A DNA stretch of 64,000 bases from Candidatus Nanoarchaeia archaeon. Its GTDB lineage: Archaea; Nanobdellota; Nanobdellia; Woesearchaeales; JANQNE01. The translations under genes and the position numbers were made by a program. Of this stretch, positions 33,524-41,359 are shown piece after piece. Under the pieces are notes generated by a model. The model saw only the letters and a program-made list of their open reading frames with translations. It was not told where the DNA came from and ran no database searches. Positions within the stretch are counted from its first letter, which is position 1, and every line of letters begins with the position of its first letter. Where the stretch lies: contig JANQNE010000009.1 of the NCBI GenBank assembly GCA_028279725.1, positions 37,460-101,459 of the forward strand. The letters are read 5' to 3'.

Positions 33524-34276
33524 ATGTTTGATAAAAAATTCAAAGAAGAAGCAGAAAAGAATCTTATCGAAAGATTATCAGATCATGTTGGTGAAGGGAT
33601 CATCCAGGGACATGACTTGGAAAATAATCAGGTTCAGATATTATGGTTTGCTGAACAGTTCCCGAAAGATGACAGGGAATTCTATGTCTGGAAATCTGAA
33701 GTATTTCTAAAAGCCACAAAACCTGAAAAATTTTATCATCGTGTAATGACTTCTGTATGGCAGAGCGATAGGTATGCTATCGCTGGAAATGGAAGGCATG
33801 TAAATCAGGTCAAAGAAAACTTCGAGAGATTCGGACATTACTCAGATGAATCTTTATATGGAAATATACCTGTCGGTTCTGGACCAAAACTTACTGGGAT
33901 GTTGGATGATGCTGGTGCTTACTCTAATTTTAAGATAATATCTACTTCTGGGAATGATTTTATCAGATATGATGGCTTAAGAGAGGGTCAGGGAAAGTGC
34001 ATGATATACAGTAATGGCACTGTAACAGAACCTTTCAATATTCCGATTGAGGGAGACATGGACGAGATACTTGAAAAGTATCTGCAGGTTTTAAACCCGG
34101 ATAATTCAAGATTATTGGTTGCAGTCAGAAAAGGGATAGGACTAGAGTTTGGCGGGAAAGAATTCCAGACAAGGTTGTGGTCTCCAAATATTTACAACAA
34201 AGATGAATACCAGATGTCAGTAAAGAACACCCCAAAAGAATCCTGGGGAAGAAGAATGAGCGTTAGAAGGAGATAG
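33524..34276 (+). CDS. Unknown protein, 250 residues
   Basis: This soluble, charged protein has no motif I can assign. Stretches such as VQILWFAEQFPKDDREFYVWKSEVFLKA and RLLVAVRKGIGLEFGGKEFQTRLW look like a mixed alpha/beta domain. It starts after two possible ribosome sites (GAGGT and TGAGGT) downstream of a TTTATAAATA promoter. It leads a run of three same-strand unknown genes ending at 35476. Confidence 0.6.
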   Translation: MFDKKFKEEAEKNLIERLSDHVGEGIIQGHDLENNQVQILWFAEQFPKDDREFYVWKSEVFLKATKPEKFYHRVMTSVWQSDRYAIAGNGRHVNQVKENFERFGHYSDESLYGNIPVGSGPKLTGMLDDAGAYSNFKIISTSGNDFIRYDGLREGQGKCMIYSNGTVTEPFNIPIEGDMDEILEKYLQVLNPDNSRLLVAVRKGIGLEFGGKEFQTRLWSPNIYNKDEYQMSVKNTPKESWGRRMSVRRR

Positions 34277-34295
34277 AAGGGATTTCAGGTTCAAG

Positions 34296-34592
34296 ATGAA
34301 GAAAAATTTAGTAAAATCAAAAAGTAATCTAAAACCAAAAGATATGCCAAAATACTCTTTTAATGATATCAAAAGAGTTATGGCAGTTTATTCTGATTTA
34401 GTATATCTTGCAGGGGTCGTAGATAGCTATGGGCCTGAATTAGATGCTCCAGGAGTCGGGGCATTGGAAAAGATGCTTGAGATGAAAGAGCGAGTCGAGA
34501 AAGAAGTTCCTCCAGAGTTGAGGAGAACGCCATCTTTCAAAAAATATCTTTCTTCATTGGAGGCTGGAATTTCCTATTGTTCTAAAAAATGA
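34296..34592 (+). CDS. Small helical protein, function unknown
   Basis: This 98-residue basic-to-neutral helical protein begins MKKNLVKSKSNLKPK. Its stop overlaps the start of the next gene by four bases, suggesting co-translation. No motif, signal or membrane segment is seen. Confidence 0.55.
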   Translation: MKKNLVKSKSNLKPKDMPKYSFNDIKRVMAVYSDLVYLAGVVDSYGPELDAPGVGALEKMLEMKERVEKEVPPELRRTPSFKKYLSSLEAGISYCSKK

Positions 34593-35476
34593 AAGACAAA
34601 AACAATCTGATCAAAAAAGGACTTATCCCTATCGCAAAATACTGGAGCGCTAGGCTTGGACTTCTAGATACACTCAATAATACTTCTCATTTCATCCCTT
34701 TGGTAGAGAATAGGAAAGACATTGGAGATGATCTTGAAGCTCTGATAAGGATCTCTAAAGAATGGAACACTAAAAAAGAACATAATGTAGGAGAAGGTGG
34801 AGCAGTATACAGGTTTTTGCAGTTTGCATCATGGAAATATGGATTAGGAAAAAAATTTATCAAAGAAGGTACACTTTTAGAAAGACCTGTCTGTGATAAT
34901 CCTGATATAATCAATTGGCCGATCTCCAAATTGATCACTTTAGATGAAGGTATATCTCAGTGGGGAAGTGCAGCTATACTGACAGGAAACACAGAACCGA
35001 CTAAAGATGATTACTTCCTTAACTTAAGCAAAGAAGCATTAGCTCATTATAATGAAGTGCATAAGAAAGGAGGTTATTGTGAATTAAGATATGATGACAC
35101 ATTATTGTATCAGGCTAATGCATACATCGATCTCCTTAAGACAGGACATCTCGAATTTAAGCCAAGACACCAGGATGACTATTGTTTCGCAAGAGCATTT
35201 GGCATTGTCCAGAAACCAGAAGGAGAAAAGAGGTGGCCTGAACTGAGAGGGCATGAAAGCAACAGGTTAGAAGAGATGGAAAAAGAGCTGTATAATCTTG
35301 AAAACCGCAAAGACATAGACTCAAGAGATCACAGAGTAGTGCAGGCAATAGCAGAGCTCGCTTTAGCCAAAGGCATAAGAGACTTATACAATGATCCAGG
35401 ATGCGTCACCAAAAGCTGGCCTCAATTCTGGGACTTCATGGAATACGCGAAGAAGGTGAGGGATAGGAAGGCTTAG
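34589..35476 (+). CDS. Unknown enzyme-like protein, 295 residues
   Basis: The sequence has conserved-looking runs, including GEGGAVYRFLQFASWKYGLG, RPVCDNPDIINWP, DEGISQWGSAAILTGN and WPELRGHESNR followed by SRDHRVVQAIAELALA. The style of GEGGAVYRFLQFAS recalls the phosphate-binding loop of the EPSP-synthase family, but the evidence is too thin to assign it. It is the third gene of the run starting at 33524. Confidence 0.55.
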   Translation: MKDKNNLIKKGLIPIAKYWSARLGLLDTLNNTSHFIPLVENRKDIGDDLEALIRISKEWNTKKEHNVGEGGAVYRFLQFASWKYGLGKKFIKEGTLLERPVCDNPDIINWPISKLITLDEGISQWGSAAILTGNTEPTKDDYFLNLSKEALAHYNEVHKKGGYCELRYDDTLLYQANAYIDLLKTGHLEFKPRHQDDYCFARAFGIVQKPEGEKRWPELRGHESNRLEEMEKELYNLENRKDIDSRDHRVVQAIAELALAKGIRDLYNDPGCVTKSWPQFWDFMEYAKKVRDRKA

Positions 35477-35521
35477 ATTTATAAATAAAAGAGGCTTAAC
35501 AGCTGTAAAAAGGGGTTCTAG

Positions 35522-36160
35522 ATTGGGGGATTTAAAATTAGAGAAATACCAATAACTAAAGGTTTATCTTTGCTTGTTTACAACAAAGATAATGGAATGG
35601 GTCTGAATAAAGAAGTAGTTTATATTATCCCATACATGCAGAATCTAGAGCCCAGAATTTGTACAGTTTACAATGGAATTATCCCAACAGAAAATGTTTC
35701 AAAAGATGGAAATTTACATGATAAAGGAGCTGTTAGGTTTAGTACACTTTTTGAAGTTTTAAAAGATCATGAAATGTCCTCAATAAGTGAAGTTGAACAG
35801 CAATTGAACGGTTACTCAAGCCTTCAAAAGCTGACTAAAAAGGGGGAATTCTCAATAGCATTGCCAAACGCTCTTGTTGACCAGGAGATAGATGAATTAT
35901 TCCAGTTGTATTCCTTAGTCTATATGCAGGAATATGGACTTGAAAATAAAGAATACCTGCTGAATGCTAGCAAAGCATTTGTTGATACAACTAAAAATTT
36001 GTTTAGTAATTCTACTAAGAAAGGAGCAAATAGGAGAAAAAAAGATAGCACAATAACAGGATATCATAGCGCTCCGGCAACATTGATTAAAAAAATTGCT
36101 AAAATCACACATCAAGGAAAAAGCTTTAGAAGAAAACACCTAAAAGTAAAATCAAGTTAA
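35522..36160 (+). CDS. Unknown protein, possibly with a non-ATG start
   Basis: The frame is open from a stop at 35519. There is no ATG near its start. A TTG at 35570 is available but has no ribosome site, whereas ATT at 35522 follows AGGGG by six bases, downstream of a TTTATAAATA promoter, so ATT may be the real start. The protein has a beta-rich N-terminus (VVYIIPYMQNLEPRIC) and a strongly basic C-terminal third, as expected for a nucleic-acid-binding tail. No family is recognised. Confidence 0.5.
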   Translation: MGGFKIREIPITKGLSLLVYNKDNGMGLNKEVVYIIPYMQNLEPRICTVYNGIIPTENVSKDGNLHDKGAVRFSTLFEVLKDHEMSSISEVEQQLNGYSSLQKLTKKGEFSIALPNALVDQEIDELFQLYSLVYMQEYGLENKEYLLNASKAFVDTTKNLFSNSTKKGANRRKKDSTITGYHSAPATLIKKIAKITHQGKSFRRKHLKVKSS

Positions 36161-36198
36161 CAACACTTAAAAAAAGTTCTGATAGATCATATTGAAAA

Positions 36199-36687
36199 AT
36201 GGAAATCCCTAAAGGAATGCCGGATAGAAGTAGTAGAGAGATAAAACCAATACCTAATGTACTTGTAATTGCAAACAAACCAAATGTTCTAAAAAAAGGA
36301 GTCAAAACAGTAATTCCAGGATTCTTTGTTAGAAGCAAAGAAGAAGCAGCTGTTGTTCAAGCACTCCAAGAATTAAGGATAATGTTTGAATACGAACAAT
36401 GGAGAATTATAGTTCAATATGGTAGTGAAGAAGACATACACAGCACTAAAAGATTCCTTGTTCCAGATTTCTATCTTTCTGGGTACGATATATTCTTAGA
36501 ACACTTCGGGATGTATAGGAAAGAGCTTGACTATTACGAAGAAACCCAAAGAAAAGTTCAACTATACAAAGACAGCAATCTAAAATACATCTTCACACTA
36601 ACAGAAGACGTAAAAAACGGAGTATCTAACCTAAAAGAACTGATCAAGAAAAGAATAAAAGCTGTGTTGGAGAATTCTGAGAAATAA
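36199..36687 (+). CDS. PD-(D/E)XK-type nuclease-like protein
   Basis: The stretch RFLVPDFYLSGYDIFLEHFGMYRKELDYYEE matches the motif seen in very-short-patch and helicase-associated nucleases: PD, then about 10 residues, then E-x-F-G, with a following basic helix. An arginine/lysine-rich C-terminus follows. The catalytic E-x-K is only partly recognisable (E then H), so activity is unproven. The gene shares its strand with the preceding unknown and the HTH-Nudix gene that follows. Confidence 0.65.
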   Translation: MEIPKGMPDRSSREIKPIPNVLVIANKPNVLKKGVKTVIPGFFVRSKEEAAVVQALQELRIMFEYEQWRIIVQYGSEEDIHSTKRFLVPDFYLSGYDIFLEHFGMYRKELDYYEETQRKVQLYKDSNLKYIFTLTEDVKNGVSNLKELIKKRIKAVLENSEK

Positions 36688-36701
36688 TTTAGAGGTTAAT
36701 T

Positions 36702-37379
36702 ATGGATCTATCAAAAGTGCTTAAAGAGCGAACAAATGCAAAGATCATCTGGTTTTTGAGAGAGTCAAAAAGAGGATACTCTGAGATATTGAAGCACCTG
36801 AACGAAAGGGATTCTGGAAAAGTCAACTATCATCTAAAAAAACTTATCTCTGAAGGTTTAATCAAGAAAGAAGAAAATCAATACAAACTGACAAAAAAAG
36901 GAATCAAATATTCTTTATATGTTGATTCTCTGCAACTAAAGGAAAAATATCCGTTGCCTGTCGTTTTAGTTGCTATAATAAAAAACAACAAGATATTATT
37001 GGCAAAAAGATGCAGACAGCCTTGCAAAAACCAATGGGGACTGCCAGGAAATGAGATCATTTACAGTGAATCTCCTATCGAATCTGCAAAAAAAGAGATA
37101 AAGACAGAGCTTGGCTTCAATATATCTGCTGAAAAGATATATGGAGTATATCCAACAACTTACAGAGAAGAAGATGAACTTATCTATCATGTTATGCTAT
37201 TTGCAGTAAAAGCTAATGTAAAAAACATCCCTAATTCTGGAAAAGCGACAGGAAAGATTAGTGAATACAAGTTCTTCACAAAAAATCAGTTAGAAAGATT
37301 AGATATAATCCCTTCTAACAAACAAGCGATATTAGATGCTTTTTCTAGCTCAAAAAAGATCAAGATCCAGGATTTGTGA
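36702..37379 (+). CDS. Winged-helix-Nudix fusion, probable regulator
   Basis: Residues 1-75 form an ArsR/MarR-like winged helix (EILKHLNERDSGKVNYHLKKLISEGLIKKEENQYKLTKKG). A Nudix domain follows (WGLPGNEIIYSESPIESAKKEIKTELGFN). In the Nudix box REUxEExGU the Arg is Lys and the first metal-binding Glu of the EE pair is Thr, so hydrolysis may be weak or absent. The arrangement recalls NrtR-type regulators, in which a Nudix domain binds a metabolite, although there the order is Nudix then HTH. The ligand is unknown. Confidence 0.8.
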   Translation: MDLSKVLKERTNAKIIWFLRESKRGYSEILKHLNERDSGKVNYHLKKLISEGLIKKEENQYKLTKKGIKYSLYVDSLQLKEKYPLPVVLVAIIKNNKILLAKRCRQPCKNQWGLPGNEIIYSESPIESAKKEIKTELGFNISAEKIYGVYPTTYREEDELIYHVMLFAVKANVKNIPNSGKATGKISEYKFFTKNQLERLDIIPSNKQAILDAFSSSKKIKIQDL

Positions 37380-37427
37380 ATCTAGATTCACAAAAATGAT
37401 TTATTATTGTCCTTATTCTCTTTTTTT

Positions 37428-38468
37428 ATGAGGGGATTAATAACAATCGGAACAGACTGGAGTTCTGAACTCATAGATAAGCTATCCGAATTAGATAATG
37501 ATGATCTCAAGATCCACGAAGTCTATGGGAGCTTACCAGATGATGGGTTGGGAACAGCAAGAGAGAAAGAAAGGCTTCATAAATGTGATTATTCAAAGCT
37601 AGAAGAGCATGTTATCAACTGTCATAAGAAAAATATAGAAGTGGCATACGCAAATAACGCTCTCTGTTTAGGATCTTCTAAAGATATTGAAGAAAAATCA
37701 AGATTATTCCTGAATCACCTTGAAAGGTTAAGCTCTGTTGATGTAGACAGGATTATCTTAGCAAGTCCTGTATTTATGGAACTTGTAAAAGATTGGTATC
37801 CTGATATGAAGATCTCTGCATCAAGTGTTATAGGGATAGATTCTGTCAAGACCGCTGCCCATTTCAGGGATATCGGTGTTGATACAGTAATCTTACCAAG
37901 GCATGTCAATAGAGATTTTAGATTGCTTGAATCTCTAGCAAAATTAGATGAGGTTGAACCTGAGTTACTGATGAATGTAGGATGTGTTCTGGATTGTCCT
38001 TATGAACAGAGTCATTTATCGGCACAGGCTCATGATTCTATAGCTGGAAAAGGCGATATAAAGAACAGCTATGTCAAAAATTATCCTTACGACAGATGCT
38101 GGGATCTACTAAAAAAAGATTGGCCAGCTGAATTCCTTAAATGCGGCTGGATCAGGCCAGAAGATGTTAAGGTTTATGAAGGCATCGGCATTAGAAAATT
38201 CAAGATAAGTGGAAGGACAATGCCTCCTGAATGGACAGTCAAGACAGCAGAAGCATACATCAAAAGAGACTTCTCAGGGAATTTGTTAGAACTAGTTCCC
38301 TTAGTTCCAGGCAACTGTGATCATGAAGGAAGCTGGCCATTAGACATCCCAAACAAGAAGCTGGACGGATTTCTGGATTACTTCAAAGACCATAATCAGG
38401 ATTGTAGAATTGACTGCGGAACTAGCTGTAGATATTGTGAGGAATACGCTGATAAAATCAGAAAATAG
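37428..38468 (+). CDS. U32-family protein
   Basis: The 346-residue protein has the U32 features: IILASPVFMELVKDWYP, DTVILPRHVNRDFRLLESLA and a cysteine motif MNVGCVLDCPYEQSHLSAQAH, followed by further cysteines (CGWIRPEDV, CRIDCGTSCRYCEEY) that may bind an iron-sulfur cluster, as in UbiU/UbiV. U32 members act in collagen-type peptidase, tRNA modification or ubiquinone pathways. The exact one is unclear. I start it at the ATG at 37428. Its stop codon lies inside the tRNA-derived direct repeat at 38464-38477. Confidence 0.8.
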   Translation: MRGLITIGTDWSSELIDKLSELDNDDLKIHEVYGSLPDDGLGTAREKERLHKCDYSKLEEHVINCHKKNIEVAYANNALCLGSSKDIEEKSRLFLNHLERLSSVDVDRIILASPVFMELVKDWYPDMKISASSVIGIDSVKTAAHFRDIGVDTVILPRHVNRDFRLLESLAKLDEVEPELLMNVGCVLDCPYEQSHLSAQAHDSIAGKGDIKNSYVKNYPYDRCWDLLKKDWPAEFLKCGWIRPEDVKVYEGIGIRKFKISGRTMPPEWTVKTAEAYIKRDFSGNLLELVPLVPGNCDHEGSWPLDIPNKKLDGFLDYFKDHNQDCRIDCGTSCRYCEEYADKIRK

Positions 38469-38477
38469 CCCCGCCCG
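38464..38477. repeat. Direct repeat of the tRNA-Gln 3' end (left copy)
   Basis: AATAGCCCCGCCCG here is identical to 41214-41227, which is the minus-strand 3' end of tRNA-Gln plus two flanking bases. The copies are 2750 bases apart and GC-rich in an AT-rich region, so chance is unlikely. This is the att-site arrangement left by integration at a tRNA 3' end. Confidence 0.6.
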
Positions 38478-38553
38478 CCCTGAAAATTAAAAACAAAAGG
38501 CAAATACTGCTTCTTTATGTTAAATAGAATAAAGTGAAATTAGTTTAAATATT

Positions 38554-39606
38554 TTATGGTCGTGAAATGTGCTTAGAAAAAGTTTTAGCATGAGGTCCAA
38601 TTTCAAAATCTATTAACGGACATCCTCCGGTGCATCTTTTGCCGAAGTATTCACAGTCCAAACATCTTTTATCTGGTGCGTATTTTAGCTTCTTTCTGAA
38701 TTTTTCTGGAGCTTTATTGTTAAATTCTCCAAGAAATTCTTTTTTTGAGAGGATCTTATTATCTTTTACCAGATTCATCGTGTGTAGATTGATATACTGG
38801 GGACATGCAAGAACTCTTCCATCGATATCGATAGTTAATATTGAACCAGTTAGTATGTGGCAATGACAGACAACACTTTCGTGGATTTCCTTCTCCAGAA
38901 GATCATCTTTATCCCACCAGCACAAAGGCATCCTGGAAAAGAGATAACTTCTTATTTTCCTGATTTTAGCATAAGAATATATCTTCTTATAGATCTCCTT
39001 GGTCTCTTTGTTTGAGATGACTTTTTGATTAAAAAAATTACAGTTTGTGATTATAGGTGGAATCTGCCTGTAATAGATAAAAAGATTAGCATAACGGAAT
39101 TCATCGATAAGCTCCTTGTACGTTTCAAGATCAGAATGTGTTAAAACAGTCTGGATGTTGATCTTTAATTTATGTTTATGGCAGTTTTCTATCCCTTTTT
39201 TTGTTTCTAACCAAGCACCTTTTACATTAACAGTACTGTCATGCTCTTTCGCATTTCTGCTTCCGCTTTGGATAGAGAAATTTACGAAATCAAGCCCTAC
39301 CTTTTTTAATTTTCTCGCGAAATCTTCATCATTTAATTTTCTTCCGTTTGTATAAAGTGTGACCTTAAACTTATACTTCTTGATTAATTTCACGATTTCA
39401 AGCAGTTTAGGATGCTGGGTCGGTTCTCCGCCAAGTAATCCTACAGATTTTATCTTTAATGATCTCATTAATTTGAGATAATCTTCAATTTTATCAAAAT
39501 CCATTAGGTCCTTCTTAAAACCAGATGAAGATGTATAGCACCATCTACATCTGTTGTTGCACCCATAAGTTAAAACTAAAAATCCGCTAAGTAGTTCAGT
39601 AATCAT
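38554..39606 (-). CDS. Radical SAM enzyme with SPASM-like domain (probable peptide maturase)
   Basis: The N-terminus has the radical SAM CxxxCxxC motif (CNNRCRWC, residues 16-23) and SAM-binding LLGGEPTQHP. The C-terminal third carries extra cysteines (CHCHILTG, CPQY, CLDCEYFGKRCTGGCP), as in the SPASM domains that bind auxiliary Fe-S clusters. Enzymes with this layout modify ribosomally made peptides (sactipeptides, quinohemoprotein and PQQ maturases). A 45-codon frame ending in a Cys-x3-Cys tail starts just upstream (39656-39793). No recognisable peptide-recognition domain is seen at the N-terminus. Confidence 0.87.
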   Translation of the reverse strand: MITELLSGFLVLTYGCNNRCRWCYTSSSGFKKDLMDFDKIEDYLKLMRSLKIKSVGLLGGEPTQHPKLLEIVKLIKKYKFKVTLYTNGRKLNDEDFARKLKKVGLDFVNFSIQSGSRNAKEHDSTVNVKGAWLETKKGIENCHKHKLKINIQTVLTHSDLETYKELIDEFRYANLFIYYRQIPPIITNCNFFNQKVISNKETKEIYKKIYSYAKIRKIRSYLFSRMPLCWWDKDDLLEKEIHESVVCHCHILTGSILTIDIDGRVLACPQYINLHTMNLVKDNKILSKKEFLGEFNNKAPEKFRKKLKYAPDKRCLDCEYFGKRCTGGCPLIDFEIGPHAKTFSKHISRP

Positions 39607-39655
39607 TTTATACAGCTCACGCTATCAAAAGAAGAAGCAGTATTGGCCTTGTTAT

Positions 39656-39793
39656 TTATTCAACGCACAGACCTAAACAAGATTCAGAGAAAAGATTTTT
39701 CTTCTCTAAATCAGTTTCTGGAATTTCTGCTGTTTTTGCACTTCTTCTCTTTCTCAATTCTTCCGCAAACCCCACAGCATTCATTTTTTTCAT
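39656..39793 (-). CDS. Candidate RiPP precursor peptide, 45 residues
   Basis: The frame begins at an ATG (39793) preceded by AGGTGAT, a good ribosome site, and encodes a charged leader (MKKMNAVGFAEELRKRRS) and an acidic middle, ending LFSESCLGLCVE with cysteines at 39 and 43. It lies 49 bases upstream of the radical SAM gene on the same strand. The compact leader-plus-Cys-tail layout fits a sactipeptide-like or other thioether-forming substrate. No homologue can be named. The alternative is that it is an unrelated small protein. Confidence 0.65.
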   Translation of the reverse strand: MKKMNAVGFAEELRKRRSAKTAEIPETDLEKKNLFSESCLGLCVE

Positions 39794-39835
39794 ACTATCA
39801 CCTTTAGCTAATGAGTGAAATATAGTAATAAAAGT

Positions 39836-39866
39836 TATTGTCTAATTTTTTATCAAAATGACAATA
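39836..39866. promoter_or_regulatory. Inverted repeat and shared TATA box between the peptide cluster and its regulator
   Basis: TATTGTC (39836-39842) and GACAATA (39860-39866) form a perfect 7-bp inverted repeat with a 17-base spacer. Directly adjacent is TATTTAAATA (39865-39874), a palindromic TATA box that can serve both the Lrp-type gene (start 39899) and the peptide gene (start 39793). It is a plausible operator for the divergent regulator. Confidence 0.5.
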
Positions 39867-39898
39867 TTTAAATATAAAATGTACATATTATGCATATT

Positions 39899-40891
39899 AT
39901 GGAGAAAAACACCTATAAATTAGACAAAAAGGATGAGAAGATCCTGTATGAACTGGATAAAAACGCCAGACAAAGCAATTCTCATATTGGAAAAAAGGTA
40001 AGATTGAGCAAAGAAGTTGTCAATTACAGGATAAAAAAGATGGAGAATGCTGGACTGATTCTCAGATATTCGACAATAATTGACTTCTTTAAGACTGGTT
40101 TAAGGAAATTTAAGCTTTATCTCAGATTAAGAAATGCCAGCAAAGAAAAGATAGAAGAAATCGGCCAATATTTCAATAATCATAAGAAAACAGAATGGGT
40201 TGTTATCTGCTCTGGAAGATGGGATATGGTTGCTAATTTTGTGGTTGATGATGTAAATGAATTTGATGAAGAAGTACAGAAAGTACTGAATAAATACTCA
40301 TCATTTATCCAGGAAAAGGCAACCATGACAACACTGCACCTGTCTCATGCGACAAGAGAATTCTTAGGGGAGAGTGAAGAAGTGCAAAAAAAATATATCC
40401 ACTATAAGGTTAGTGGAAAGATAGAGAAAATAGATAAGATTGATATTGAAATTCTTAAGATAATGGCAAATAATGCCCGTTATCCTGTTACAGAGATCGC
40501 AAAAAGACTTAATTCAACTGCTAGGATTGTCCAGTATAGGATAAAAGATTTAGAAAAAAAGGGAATAATACAAGCATATAAGGTAACCTTGGATCCTCGT
40601 AAGATAGGAAACATCTTCTGCAAAGCTATCTTTTATCTTGGAAATATAACAAATAGAAGATTAGGCGAGTTCATGAATTACTGCCACAACATAAAGCAAG
40701 CCTTATGGCCACAGCGGGTTCTTGGATCATGGGATTTTGAACTTGATGTCGAAGTCAGAAACTATGAAGAGTTTAACAGCATGCTTCTGGACATAAAAGA
40801 GAAATTCCCAGATATCATCGTGAACAATGAATTCTTGATAGTTTCAAAAGAATATAAGCTTGATTTCTATCCTGGGTGTTATAGGTATTAG
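39899..40891 (+). CDS. Double Lrp/AsnC-type transcriptional regulator
   Basis: Two Lrp-like units are fused: an N-terminal HTH (DKKDEKILYELDKNARQSNSHIGK) with a RAM-like domain, then a second HTH (IDIEILKIMANNARYPVTEIAKRL) with another RAM-like domain. It is divergent from the radical SAM cluster. Start: the ATG at 39899 lies about 28 bases from the TATA box at 39867-39874, fitting a leaderless transcript; the ATG at 39890 is also possible. A paralogue with the same double layout is at 48239-49201. It probably senses an amino acid or peptide. Confidence 0.85.
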   Translation: MEKNTYKLDKKDEKILYELDKNARQSNSHIGKKVRLSKEVVNYRIKKMENAGLILRYSTIIDFFKTGLRKFKLYLRLRNASKEKIEEIGQYFNNHKKTEWVVICSGRWDMVANFVVDDVNEFDEEVQKVLNKYSSFIQEKATMTTLHLSHATREFLGESEEVQKKYIHYKVSGKIEKIDKIDIEILKIMANNARYPVTEIAKRLNSTARIVQYRIKDLEKKGIIQAYKVTLDPRKIGNIFCKAIFYLGNITNRRLGEFMNYCHNIKQALWPQRVLGSWDFELDVEVRNYEEFNSMLLDIKEKFPDIIVNNEFLIVSKEYKLDFYPGCYRY

Positions 40892-40920
40892 CCTGCCAAG
40901 GGCTATAAGTTGAAAAAGAC

Positions 40921-41193
40921 TTAGCTTTTAAACAACAGATACCACATTGAAAGAAGACCATAAACAAAGATAAGAACAATAAATAAAACAACAATTACTC
41001 CTATGCATGCATCCCTTATTAAATCCATCACTAAAGCATTTCTTTGAACAAGTCCAACAGAAACAACACTACTAACTATTGAAGCAATTAAAATAATTAA
41101 TAGTTCTTTAAAATTGATTATACTTTTCATAAATTCCAAATATTTTTTCTTTTTCATTTTATCTTTTAAACCTAATGGACATTTCATGTCCAA
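40921..41193 (-). CDS. Small membrane protein
   Basis: The 90-residue protein has two transmembrane helices (LLIILIASIVSSVVSVGLV and VIVVLFIVLIFVYGLL). Start uncertain: ATG at 41193, or 41160 (MKKKKYLEF). It lies inside the putative island, between the regulator and the tRNA-Gln gene. Function unknown; an immunity or export role for the neighbouring peptide is only conjecture. Confidence 0.5.
   Translation of the reverse strand: MDMKCPLGLKDKMKKKKYLEFMKSIINFKELLIILIASIVSSVVSVGLVQRNALVMDLIRDACIGVIVVLFIVLIFVYGLLSMWYLLFKS
41177..41191. repeat. 15-bp palindrome near the small membrane-protein start
   Basis: GGACATTTCATGTCC is a 6-bp inverted repeat with a 3-base centre lying at the start of the membrane-protein gene. 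It may be a regulator site, or a chance palindrome inside the gene if the upstream start is used. Confidence 0.35.
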
Positions 41194-41213
41194 AAGGCAT
41201 TACGTTGAATAAG

Positions 41214-41227
41214 AATAGCCCCGCCCG
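41214..41227. repeat. Direct repeat of the tRNA-Gln 3' end (right copy, in the tRNA)
   Basis: This copy is the 3' end of tRNA-Gln itself (exon 2 and two bases of flank) and is identical to 38464-38477. The two copies bound the radical SAM cluster, its regulator and a membrane protein. Confidence 0.6.
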
Positions 41228-41341
41228 GACATTCGGTGCAGCGCAAGGTCCTTAACAAACAGTTTCAAGACCTGCGTGCTCTTTCGAACCGAGGTCCCAG
41301 GACCCAAAATCCCGGATGATTGGCCACTACACTACGGGGCT
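41216..41341 (-). tRNA. tRNA-Gln (TTG) with a 53-base intron in the T-loop
   Basis: On the minus strand the mature tRNA is 73 bases. The acceptor stem is AGCCCCG/CGGGGCT with discriminator A, and the anticodon loop TTTTGGG gives TTG in a CGGGA/TCCTG stem. The T-stem CTCGG/CCGGG closes only if 53 bases are removed between positions 59 and 60 of the T-loop, giving TTCGAAT. Exon 1 is 41341-41283, the intron 41282-41230 and exon 2 41229-41216. The splice site has a canonical bulge-helix-bulge: TTCG (exon) pairs with CGAA (intron), each followed by a 3-base bulge cut after its second base. A TTTAAAA box lies about 29 bases upstream. Confidence 0.93.
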
Positions 41342-41359
41342 ATATAATCCTTAGAATTC

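Noticed and set aside
36702..37379. Calling the HTH-Nudix protein an active hydrolase
   Set aside because: The catalytic box has lost an Arg and one of the paired metal-binding Glu residues, so the regulator interpretation is safer.
38478..41213. Search for an integrase or recombinase inside the putative island
   Set aside because: None of the genes between the repeats resembles a tyrosine or serine recombinase or transposase, so the island is not listed as a mobile element.
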